Part shown: piece by piece, positions 1 through 6,722 of the stretch
Numbering within the stretch: position 1 is the stretch's first letter
Layout of the letters: every line of letters starts with the position of its first letter
DNA from: Syntrophaceae bacterium
Lineage (GTDB): Bacteria; Desulfobacterota; DTXE01
DNA length: 7,830 nt
Direction: 5' to 3'
Assembly: GCA_012962595.1 (NCBI GenBank)
Contig: DTXE01000539.1
Coordinates: 1 to 7,830, forward strand
The notes under the pieces: model-generated
The model's input: only the letters and a program-made list of their open reading frames with translations
Told to the model about the DNA's origin: nothing
Databases searched by the model: none
Translations under genes and position numbers: made by a program

Positions 1-145
1 CAGTACTGAAGGATCCACTGTCACATCGGGTGATTGAATTTTTAACAGGTATTCATCTTCTTCTGTCTGCTTGAAGTAATAAACTGTCAACATGAGTTTA
101 TCCTGAAGAGGTAATACCAAATCATGGCCTTCCTGACCACTGGAC
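1..145 (-). other. Unidentified open reading frame running off the left edge, joined to a broken tRNA gene
   Basis: On the minus strand this stretch is open without a stop to the window edge; the same frame stays open back to about position 216, through the tRNA-like sequence. The part that reads like protein begins near GQEGHDLVLPLQD and continues with hydrophobic and acidic residues (VYYFKQTEEDEY, KIQSPDVTVDPS). An ATG at 93..91 has an AGGA seven bases upstream and could start a gene, giving 31 codons inside the window. I do not recognise the protein. Base composition is similar to the core, so a foreign origin is not evident from composition alone. It may be the 5' part of a gene lying to the left, or the inside of a gene spliced onto the tRNA by rearrangement or misassembly. 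Confidence 0.35.
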
Positions 146-200
146 AACCAGCGACTTCCACCGTGTGAGGATGGCACTCTAACCACTGAGTTAACCGCCC
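146..200 (-). tRNA. tRNA-Val (anticodon CAC), truncated after the 5' side of the T arm
   Basis: Read on the minus strand from 200 downwards, the sequence folds as a canonical tRNA for 55 bases. It has acceptor strand GGGCGGT, TA linker, D stem ACTC/GAGT with an 8-base loop, anticodon stem CCATC/GGTGG (one G-U pair), a 7-base loop CTCACAC with CAC at positions 34-36, variable AAGTC, T-stem GCTGG and TT of the T loop. CAC reads the valine codon GUG, and the GGGCGGT acceptor strand is usual for bacterial tRNA-Val. The expected T-loop remainder, 3' T-stem strand and ACCGCCC acceptor strand are absent; beyond a short TCCAG resemblance the sequence is unrelated. No second piece carrying the missing 3' half was found in the window. 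As it stands it cannot form a functional tRNA, so it is a pseudo-tRNA or a gene cut by a chimeric junction. Confidence 0.75.
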
Positions 201-215
201 ATTTATTTGAATGAT

Positions 216-221
216 ATTATA
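216..221 (-). promoter_or_regulatory. Possible -10 box for the tRNA-Val gene
   Basis: A perfect TATAAT on the minus strand ends 15 bases before the tRNA 5' end, which would place a start site about 9 bases ahead of the tRNA. A TTGAAA lies at 240..235, but the 13-base spacer is short for sigma-70, so the -35 element is doubtful. The site lies after the probable pilD terminator, which fits a separately transcribed tRNA. Confidence 0.35.
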
Positions 222-241
222 AGTAGATGGCATTTTTCAAG

Positions 242-279
242 AAAAAAATTCCATGGCCAAAGATTACTCCATTTCCATG
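242..279 (-). terminator. Probable Rho-independent terminator after pilD
   Basis: On the minus strand CATGG (279..275) pairs with CCATG (256..252). The stem extends by AAA/TTT past a two-base GG bulge around a 10-base loop, and a run of seven T follows at 248..242. It lies about 20 bases past the prepilin peptidase stop codon. The stem is short and only moderately G+C-rich, so efficiency is uncertain. Its place at the end of the co-directional gene block supports it. Confidence 0.45.
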
Positions 280-297
280 TGGCTTTCAAAATGGCTT

Positions 298-1062
298 CTA
301 TCTAAGAGCATACCACCTAACTAAATCCTGTCCACAAAAGATATACATCAGGGTACTCAGGGCCAGGAAGGGCCCAAAGGGGATGGCATATCTTCTATCC
401 TTTTTCCATCCCATCATGATTATAATACCTACCAAGGACCCTATAAGGGAAGCAAGAAAGATCACGGGTAGCACAGACTCATAGCCCAGAAAGGCCCCAA
501 TCATGGCCATTAGCTTTATATCTCCTCCTCCCATACCTTCCTTTTTGGTGAGGGCATGATATAGAAAGGCCACCATGTAGAGAATTCCACCCCCCAGTAG
601 TATTCCCAGAGCCAGCTGCCAATATTTAACCTGGAGGATAAGGAATGAGGCAAAAAACCCAAAGATAATACCAGATAGTGTTATTACATCAGGAATGGTT
701 TGGGTATCTAAATCTATAAAGGTTACTGCCACAAGAGACCATGCAAGAATAAGATAGACAAAAAGATGGGGTGACAGGCCAAATTTTAAAAAGAGCCCCA
801 GAGATAAAAGGGCTGAAAGGAGCTCTACCAGGGGGTAACGAAAAGAGATATGGGTGTGACAGTGACGGCACCTCCCCCTTAAAAGCAAATAGGAGATAAG
901 GGGGATGTTGTCAAAGAATGAAATAGGCTGGTTACAAGCAGGACAGTGGGAGGAAGGCTTGATAATGGAATCTCCTCTAGGAATGCGATGAATACAAACA
1001 TTTAAAAAACTTCCTACTATAGCACCTAGCACAAAGGCCAAAATGTGGAATAGGTAGTACAT
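298..1062 (-). CDS. pilD: Type IV prepilin peptidase / N-methyltransferase (A24 family)
   Basis: This is an inner-membrane aspartic protease that cleaves the leader of type IV prepilins and pseudopilins and methylates the new N-terminal residue. The 254-residue product has the full two-domain layout. An N-terminal cytoplasmic region carries the zinc-binding pairs C40/C43 and C65/C68 (SHCPAC, GRCRHC) typical of bifunctional enzymes. The membrane-embedded peptidase has catalytic aspartates D117 (FIDLDT) and D181 in the GGGD motif; G14-S18-N21 of the opening GAIVGSFLNVCIHRIPRG segment is also family-typical. Six to eight hydrophobic segments are visible. It starts with ATG two bases after the topA stop, with only weak Shine-Dalgarno-like GGGAG/GAG bases upstream, so translational coupling to topA is likely. 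Pilin genes are not in view; it could serve type IV pili, type II secretion or competence pili. The family call is firm; the symbol pilD (or comC/gspO) depends on the system served. Confidence 0.95.
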   Translation of the reverse strand: MYYLFHILAFVLGAIVGSFLNVCIHRIPRGDSIIKPSSHCPACNQPISFFDNIPLISYLLLRGRCRHCHTHISFRYPLVELLSALLSLGLFLKFGLSPHLFVYLILAWSLVAVTFIDLDTQTIPDVITLSGIIFGFFASFLILQVKYWQLALGILLGGGILYMVAFLYHALTKKEGMGGGDIKLMAMIGAFLGYESVLPVIFLASLIGSLVGIIIMMGWKKDRRYAIPFGPFLALSTLMYIFCGQDLVRWYALR

Positions 1063-1064
1063 GG

Positions 1065-3197
1065 CTACTCATCTTCTCCCACACTCTGGTAACCACACCC
1101 CTTATCAGGACAAACAAGGAATTTCCCTTTTTTCTTAGAGTATTTCTCCACCAAAAATGGACTTTTACAATGAGGGCAGCTATGAGCGACTGGACGGTAC
1201 CAGGAAACAAAGGTACAATTTGGGTACCGACTGCAACCAAAGAATATCTTACCCCTTCTGGATCGACGCTCTACTAAATCCCCCCCGCATCCCGCTTGGG
1301 GGCATTTTACTCCTGTAAGCTGTGAGCTGGCTTTGAGTATCTGGATAGCCCCCTTTTCATCTCGCATAAAGCTTTCGGTATGGCTGCACCTAGGGTATGT
1401 GGAACATGCCAAAAATTCACCAGTCCTTCCCCACTTAATAACCATGGGTTGACCACACTTTTTACAAACAATATCGGTGTGAATGCCTTTACCCTTAATA
1501 CGCCGCATTTTAAGTCTGGCTCGTTTCAAATCTTCACTAAAAGTACCATAAAAATCTTGAAGGGTGTCTATCCAATTTAAAGTTCCTTCCTCTATCTTAT
1601 CTAGTTTATCCTCCATCTGGGCGGTAAACTTTACATCCATTAGATCTGGAAAACTATGGATAAGTAGTTCTGTAACCAAAAAACCCAGTTCAGTAGGATA
1701 GAATTTTCCTTTTAGCTTTTTTACATAGTTTCTATCTTGGATAGTTGAAAGAATTGGGGCATAGGTACTGGGCCTTCCAATCCCATTCTCCTCTAATTCC
1801 CTGACCAGTGTGGCCTCCGTGAACCGAGGTGGAGGCTGGGTAAAATGCTGTTGGGGTATAAGCTCGTGGAGTTTTAGGATTTCATTTATGGTGAGATAAG
1901 GTAGTTTTTCTCCATTATCCTCCTCCTGAGATGTATCTTCTCCTACATATAATGTAGCAAAGCCCGGAAACTTGGTCTGGGAACCTGTAGCCCTAAAAAG
2001 ATACTTACCAGCCTCTATATCTATGGAGGTCTGTTCAAGGACTTGGGAACTCATCTGACTGGCTATAAACTGCTTCCAGATCAGGGTATAAAGGGCCAAT
2101 TGATCACGGGTGAGGTAGTCTCTAACCTTTTCCGGTGTATATTTAGTAGAAGTGGGTCGGATGGCCTCATGGGCATCCTGAATCCCTTTCTTATTTTTGT
2201 AAATGTGGGGGTTGGCTGGGAGGTAATTATCCCCAAACGTTTTCTTAATGAAGGCGCGGGCATCTAGTAATGCACTCCGTGAGATGCGTATTGAATCTGT
2301 TCTCATATAAGTAATAAGTCCTATGGGTCCTTCATCACCTAGCTCTACACCTTCATAAAGCCTTTGGGCTATAGTCATGGTTTTTTGGGCAGTAAAACGT
2401 AATTTGTGGTTTGCTTCCTGCTGCAATCTGCTAGTGGTAAAGGGTGGTTTGGGGTTTCGTCTGACCTCCTTTCTCTTAATATTAATGACCTTAAATTTCT
2501 CAGCTCTCAATTCACATAATATGTCCTGGCAGATCTTCTCATTCTCTATTTGGATGTTTTCTTTCCCTGATTTAATGAGTTTTGCTTGGAAGGATGGGGG
2601 ATTTTTACCTTCAAGTCTTGCGGTGATAGTCCAGTACTCCTGCGGCGAGAACCTTTGAATAGCCCTTTCTCGATCGCATATAATCCTTACAGCTACCGAC
2701 TGAACCCTTCCAGCACTGAGTCCTCGCTTTACCTTTTCCCACAAAATAGGGGAAATTTGATAGCCCACTAACCGATCCAGTATTCTTCTTGCCTGTTGGG
2801 ATTCAAACTTATGGGCATCCAGTCTCCCGGGGGATTTTACTGCCCTACGAACAGCCTTTTCAGTTATTTCATGAAAAAGAACTCTATAGATATCCTTGCC
2901 TTTTAGTTCATCCGCTATATGCCAAGCAATGGCTTCTCCCTCTCTATCTGGATCAGGAGCTAAATATACCTGGTTAACATCTCGGGAGGCCCTTTTTAGT
3001 TCTTCTACAATCTTTCTCTTTCCCCTTATGATTACATATTGTGGCTTGAAGCCATTCTCGATATCCACACCTAAGCGGTCTTCCGGTAAGTCCTTTATAT
3101 GTCCCACACATGCCTTGACCATAAAGTCAGAACTTAAGAATTTCTCTATGGTTTTGGCCTTTGCCGGAGATTCAACTATCAGTAAAGCCTTTTCCAC
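1065..3197 (-). CDS. topA: DNA topoisomerase I (type IA) with three C-terminal zinc ribbons
   Basis: The enzyme relaxes negatively supercoiled DNA by breaking and resealing one strand through a 5'-phosphotyrosine link. The 710-residue protein has the Toprim domain at the N terminus, with E9 (VESPAKAKTIEKFL) and the metal-binding D82, D84 and E86 (DPDREGEAIAWHI). The active-site tyrosine is Y297 in GLITYMRTDS, and HEAIRPT (343-349) and GIGRPSTYAPI (472-482) are also present. Three C4 zinc ribbons follow: C578/C581/C598/C604, C632/C637/C655/C661 and C674/C677/C696/C701. Length is shorter than the E. coli enzyme (865) but normal for many phyla. The start is GTG at 3197, chosen because MEKALLIVESPAKAKTI is the usual N terminus and AGGTAGGA (3211..3204) sits six bases upstream. 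It follows dprA after 68 bases and runs into pilD after two. Nothing suggests damage. Confidence 0.98.
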   Translation of the reverse strand: MEKALLIVESPAKAKTIEKFLSSDFMVKACVGHIKDLPEDRLGVDIENGFKPQYVIIRGKRKIVEELKRASRDVNQVYLAPDPDREGEAIAWHIADELKGKDIYRVLFHEITEKAVRRAVKSPGRLDAHKFESQQARRILDRLVGYQISPILWEKVKRGLSAGRVQSVAVRIICDRERAIQRFSPQEYWTITARLEGKNPPSFQAKLIKSGKENIQIENEKICQDILCELRAEKFKVINIKRKEVRRNPKPPFTTSRLQQEANHKLRFTAQKTMTIAQRLYEGVELGDEGPIGLITYMRTDSIRISRSALLDARAFIKKTFGDNYLPANPHIYKNKKGIQDAHEAIRPTSTKYTPEKVRDYLTRDQLALYTLIWKQFIASQMSSQVLEQTSIDIEAGKYLFRATGSQTKFPGFATLYVGEDTSQEEDNGEKLPYLTINEILKLHELIPQQHFTQPPPRFTEATLVRELEENGIGRPSTYAPILSTIQDRNYVKKLKGKFYPTELGFLVTELLIHSFPDLMDVKFTAQMEDKLDKIEEGTLNWIDTLQDFYGTFSEDLKRARLKMRRIKGKGIHTDIVCKKCGQPMVIKWGRTGEFLACSTYPRCSHTESFMRDEKGAIQILKASSQLTGVKCPQAGCGGDLVERRSRRGKIFFGCSRYPNCTFVSWYRPVAHSCPHCKSPFLVEKYSKKKGKFLVCPDKGCGYQSVGEDE

Positions 3198-3203
3198 TAG
3201 TGG

Positions 3204-3211
3204 TCCTACCT
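3204..3211 (-). promoter_or_regulatory. Ribosome binding site of topA
   Basis: AGGTAGGA on the minus strand ends six bases before the GTG codon at 3197. It supports GTG as the true start of topA, since no ATG lies nearby in frame. Confidence 0.6.
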
Positions 3212-3219
3212 AGTATATT

Positions 3220-3260
3220 GGCATGGAGCAGAGAGTAAAAAATGCCTCTAACCCCATGCC
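3220..3260 (-). repeat. Inverted repeat in the dprA-topA gap
   Basis: GGCATGG (3220-3226) and CCATGCC (3254-3260) form a perfect 7-base-pair stem. Inside, AGAG and CTCT can pair around a loop containing six T (minus strand). The T run lies in the loop and not after the stem, so this does not look like a standard terminator in either direction. The arms resemble a degenerate GCATGGRGC intergenic repeat also seen between tgt and yajC. It lies 23 bases ahead of the topA start; a role in topA expression or transcript processing is possible but unproven. Confidence 0.5.
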
Positions 3261-3265
3261 CTTAG

Positions 3266-4363
3266 CTACTGAGTTCTTACAAACATCTTTCCCGGTAGCT
3301 GCTTAACCAGGCCTTTAAGTTCTAAACCCAGGAGGAGGCTCAAAGTCTCTCCCATGCTAAGCTTGGTCTTTCTGGCTAGCTCATCAATGTGCATGGGATA
3401 AGCTTCTAGGTGATTGTAAATAGTCCTCTCATCCGGGGTCAAATTCAACTTTTTATCTTCAGGATGGGACTGGAATTGTTCACCCACCTGGTAGAAAGGA
3501 TGTATTTCCTCTATGATATCATTTGCATGTTCAACCAGCTTAGCGCCTTGTTTAATGAGCCTGTGTGTTCCCATACTTTTAAATGACCCCACACTACCTG
3601 GTACTGCAAATACCTCTCTGCCTTGGTCCAGGGCTAATTGAGCAGTAATAAGGGAGCCACTTCGATGGGTGGCTTCCACAATCACCACACCTAAGGAGAG
3701 TCCGCTTATAATTCGATTTCTGATGGGGAAATTCTGAGAGTAAGGTGGGGTGCCCATGGGAAATTCTGATATGACAGCTCCATTTTCAACGATTCTTTCA
3801 TAAAGCCCCTTATTTTCTGGAGGGTAGATGACATCTATGCCACTTCCTAAAACAGCTATGGTTCTACCACCACCTATTAAGGCTCCACAATGAGCAGCTG
3901 TATCTATCCCTCTGGCCATGCCACTTACTATGGTAATCCCCCTTTTGGCTAAATCTCGACATATCTTTTCGGTAACTGTCTTTCCATAATGGGTGGCCAT
4001 GCGAGACCCCACCACTGACACAGCCCATCCATCAACCTCTCTAAACGTTCCTTTTACATACAACAGGCAAGGGGCATCTGGAATGTGGGAAAGATTTTTA
4101 GGGTAAAGAGGGTCCTTTATAGTAATTAAGGAAACTCCGTATTTATCTATCAGGGAGAGTTCTCTATGAACCTTATCATCCAGGTTAAAATTGACAATGG
4201 CGGATATAGAACTTTTTTTGATTCCCTCGATTTTTGACAATTCACTTTTGCTAGCCTGAAAGACATTTTCAGGTGTGTTAAAATATTGTAACAACCTTTG
4301 GTAGCCAGCATTGCCGATTCCTGGGACAAATTTCAGGGCTAGCCAATAAAACCTCTCGTCCAC
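3266..4363 (-). CDS. dprA: DNA processing protein DprA (Smf)
   Basis: DprA binds single-stranded DNA entering the cytoplasm during transformation and loads RecA on it; it also occurs widely in bacteria not known to be competent. The 365-residue product has the full layout. An N-terminal helix-hairpin-helix-like region (about 1-60, with VPGIGNAGYQRLL) is followed by the Rossmann-fold DNA-binding domain (about 70-285) with VVGSRMATHYG, SGMARGIDTAAH (147-158), LGSGIDVIYPPEN, SEFPMGTPP and FPIRNRIISGLS. A C-terminal winged-helix DML1-like domain spans about 305-365. The start is GTG at 4363, directly after the TAG of the upstream gene with no gap; GAGGAG just before that stop can act as ribosome site. 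This arrangement implies translational coupling to the exported protein. Length is typical and motifs are intact. Pairing with topA is common across bacteria; the nearby prepilin peptidase adds a second gene usable in DNA uptake. Confidence 0.97.
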   Translation of the reverse strand: MDERFYWLALKFVPGIGNAGYQRLLQYFNTPENVFQASKSELSKIEGIKKSSISAIVNFNLDDKVHRELSLIDKYGVSLITIKDPLYPKNLSHIPDAPCLLYVKGTFREVDGWAVSVVGSRMATHYGKTVTEKICRDLAKRGITIVSGMARGIDTAAHCGALIGGGRTIAVLGSGIDVIYPPENKGLYERIVENGAVISEFPMGTPPYSQNFPIRNRIISGLSLGVVIVEATHRSGSLITAQLALDQGREVFAVPGSVGSFKSMGTHRLIKQGAKLVEHANDIIEEIHPFYQVGEQFQSHPEDKKLNLTPDERTIYNHLEAYPMHIDELARKTKLSMGETLSLLLGLELKGLVKQLPGKMFVRTQ

Positions 4364-5086
4364 CTACTCCTCTTTTGAGTTCACCTTCATCCGAATGGTC
4401 TGTCCTTTATGAAAAGGACGTATACATTTAGTAACCAGTGCTGTTGAGGTCTCCTTTTGGGTAGATAATACCACTATTTCTCCTAGCTTTACGGGAGGGA
4501 GAGTGCCTACACACTCTCTATAGACCCCGAAACTATTTCCTATCTCAACCCCATCCTTTTCACCAAGGTCTATATAGACAATATTATTCCAGCCAATCTC
4601 TACAGGTTGTCCCTTTGCAGCAACAATATGGCCTTCAATCTCTTTCTTCCCCGTCTTTAAAGATATGGTGGGGGAAGCAGGATGGAAGGGCATCAGTTTA
4701 TTCCCTACAGAAATGGGATTATAGGAATGGAGTATCCGGGCTATGGAAACATTCCCTTTCACTTCTACAATCTCCACCTCACCTAAGATTCTATGAATAT
4801 AACCTAGTTTTTTCTTAGTAATTGGGTGCCTTAAAGGCTCAGAGGTGGTATAAATGGTGAAGTGGTCTCCTGGTTTGATTCCTTGGGCTTTCTTCAGGCT
4901 TACATAGACTATATCGCCCTCACTCAGTAGAATTTTCCCCTCCTGAGAATCAAATATCGTGCCGGACTCCATAATTCTTTGAGAAGCCATAAATCCAATG
5001 GAGTTTATCTCTGCAAACCTTATTTCCTCAGCCCATACGTTCAATCCAGAGAATAACAACCATATCAATAACACCAGTGCCTTCAT
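4364..5086 (-). CDS. Exported protein with two similar beta-rich domains, resembling the C-terminal part of LysM proteins found beside dprA
   Basis: The 240-residue product opens with a signal peptide (MKALVLLIWLLFSGLNVWA, probable cleavage before EE at 20-21), so it is periplasmic or surface-located. The body seems to contain two related modules, about 47-135 and 150-234. Each has an IVY(V/I)xLxxxxGxxxGxxFxxY signature (DIVYVSLKKAQGIKPGDHFTIY and NIVYIDLGEKDGVEIGNSFGVY), then a LGEVEIVEV or LGEIVVLST strand and a closing G-x-x-hydrophobic stretch (VGNKLMPF, KGQTIRMKV). From memory, such modules follow LysM domains in deltaproteobacterial proteins encoded next to dprA, and they resemble flagellar FlgT C-terminal domains; no LysM domain is present here. 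Envelope assembly is a guess. It starts with ATG after a strong AAGGAGGT site (5103..5096), lies 45 bases after yajC, and its stop abuts the dprA start. The function is unknown. Confidence 0.85.
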   Translation of the reverse strand: MKALVLLIWLLFSGLNVWAEEIRFAEINSIGFMASQRIMESGTIFDSQEGKILLSEGDIVYVSLKKAQGIKPGDHFTIYTTSEPLRHPITKKKLGYIHRILGEVEIVEVKGNVSIARILHSYNPISVGNKLMPFHPASPTISLKTGKKEIEGHIVAAKGQPVEIGWNNIVYIDLGEKDGVEIGNSFGVYRECVGTLPPVKLGEIVVLSTQKETSTALVTKCIRPFHKGQTIRMKVNSKEE

Positions 5087-5095
5087 GGTCTACCG

Positions 5096-5103
5096 ACCTC
5101 CTT
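5096..5103 (-). promoter_or_regulatory. Ribosome binding site of the exported protein gene
   Basis: AAGGAGGT is a near-perfect match to the anti-Shine-Dalgarno sequence, about nine bases before the ATG at 5086. It fixes the start so that the encoded protein begins with its signal peptide. Confidence 0.75.
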
Positions 5104-5131
5104 GGAATGAATCATAATTTTAAAATCCTAT

Positions 5132-5461
5132 TTAGGACTCCTTATGACCGGGAACCGATCCAGCGATATAAGATCTTGACACCTTTACCCTAAGGTTGTC
5201 TGCAATCTCCAGGGTAACTACCGTATCCGTAAGACCAGTAATTTTCCCGTGTAGCCCTCCAACAGTGACTACCATATCTCCCCTTTTCAAGTTGTTCAAA
5301 AATTGTCTATGTTGCTTTTGCCTTTTTTGCTGGGGTCGGATTAAAAGAAAATAGAAGATAAAAACTATTATCACTAAAGGTATAAGGGCTCCAAAGGCTC
5401 CACCTGCTGGCTCTCCACCCTGCCCTGATGGAGCTCCCATGGCATATGCCAAATCAAACAT
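5132..5461 (-). CDS. yajC: Sec translocon accessory subunit YajC
   Basis: YajC is a small single-pass inner-membrane protein that associates with SecDF and SecYEG in protein export. The 109-residue product has a short glycine- and alanine-rich N terminus and one membrane span (about 22-41, GAFGALIPLVIIVFIFYFLL). The family signature IRPQQKRQKQ follows at 41-50. A soluble domain contains LKRGDMVVTVGGLHGKITG, which is highly characteristic, and the VVTLEIADNLRVKVSRSYI strand pair. Length is typical. It follows tgt, the usual neighbour. The secD and secF genes that normally come next are missing from this place, and the exported protein gene follows after 45 bases. A perfect ribosome site precedes the ATG. 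Confidence 0.97.
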   Translation of the reverse strand: MFDLAYAMGAPSGQGGEPAGGAFGALIPLVIIVFIFYFLLIRPQQKRQKQHRQFLNNLKRGDMVVTVGGLHGKITGLTDTVVTLEIADNLRVKVSRSYIAGSVPGHKES

Positions 5462-5465
5462 GTAT

Positions 5466-5475
5466 TCACCTCCTT
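5466..5475 (-). promoter_or_regulatory. Strong ribosome binding site of yajC
   Basis: AAGGAGGTGA lies four bases before the ATG at 5461, counted from its end. It is fully complementary to the usual 16S rRNA tail and suggests that yajC is translated more strongly than tgt, which has no visible Shine-Dalgarno site. Confidence 0.8.
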
Positions 5476-5487
5476 ATAATATTAAAT

Positions 5488-5503
5488 CCCCACTAATATG
5501 GGG
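5488..5503 (-). repeat. Small hairpin in the tgt-yajC gap
   Basis: CCCCA (5488-5492) and TGGGG (5499-5503) pair around a six-base loop, and flanking AA/TT can extend the stem past a bulge. No T run follows on the minus strand, so it is not a clear terminator. It sits 27 bases upstream of the yajC start and just ahead of its ribosome site. It could be an RNA-processing or stability element within a tgt-yajC transcript. Confidence 0.4.
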
Positions 5504-5530
5504 TTTAAAGCACAGATCGAAGGGTTCTAG

Positions 5531-5545
5531 CTCTTTGCTCCATGC
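5531..5545 (-). repeat. Copy of a degenerate GCATGGAGC intergenic repeat
   Basis: The minus-strand sequence GCATGGAGCAAAGAG starts three bases after the tgt stop. It matches GCATGGAGCAGAGAG on the plus strand at 3221-3235 in 14 of 15 positions. Both copies lie in gaps between genes. Short GCATGG/AGAG-type intergenic repeats occur in several Desulfobacterota genomes as far as I recall; the function is unknown. Confidence 0.4.
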
Positions 5546-5547
5546 TC

Positions 5548-6660
<1,113 letters not shown>

Positions 6661-6680
6661 TTAACAACAGGATTAAGGTG

Positions 6681-6713
6681 TTCTCTTTATTTGATTCTCG
6701 ATACTGAATTCTC
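6681..6713 (-). repeat. Three GAGAA motifs at 14-base intervals in the queA-tgt gap
   Basis: On the plus strand TTCTC occurs at 6681-6685, 6695-6699 and 6709-6713, exactly 14 bases apart (GAGAA on the minus strand). It lies in an AT-rich gap of 62 bases directly upstream of tgt. The units between are only partly similar, so this may be a decayed short tandem repeat or chance. No promoter or clear ribosome site is seen in this gap. Confidence 0.35.
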
Positions 6714-6722
6714 AATTCTTTC

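Noticed and set aside
146..216. Coding sequence through the tRNA-like region (in frame with the left-edge open frame)
   Set aside because: The sequence fits every tRNA-Val element up to the T loop with paired stems, so the open frame there is most likely a by-product of the tRNA sequence.
227..484. Plus-strand 85-codon open frame starting in the gap left of pilD
   Set aside because: It mostly overlaps pilD in antisense, has no ribosome site or recognisable motif, and its first codons cover the probable terminator and tRNA promoter.
1065..1460. Three zinc ribbons of TopA as an unusual feature
   Set aside because: Three or more C4 zinc ribbons at the C terminus are common in bacterial topoisomerase I.
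2896..3213. Plus-strand 105-codon open frame opposite the topA N terminus
   Set aside because: It is a shadow of the strongly conserved topA Toprim region on the other strand; low-complexity serine-rich translation and no ribosome site.
3198..3240. TATACT upstream of topA as a -10 promoter box
   Set aside because: No acceptable -35 element at 16-18 bases, and the implied start site would fall on the ribosome site, leaving almost no leader.
5488..5503. preQ1 riboswitch in the tgt-yajC gap
   Set aside because: preQ1 riboswitches precede queuosine genes; this hairpin is downstream of tgt, is very short and shows no aptamer consensus with an A-rich tail.
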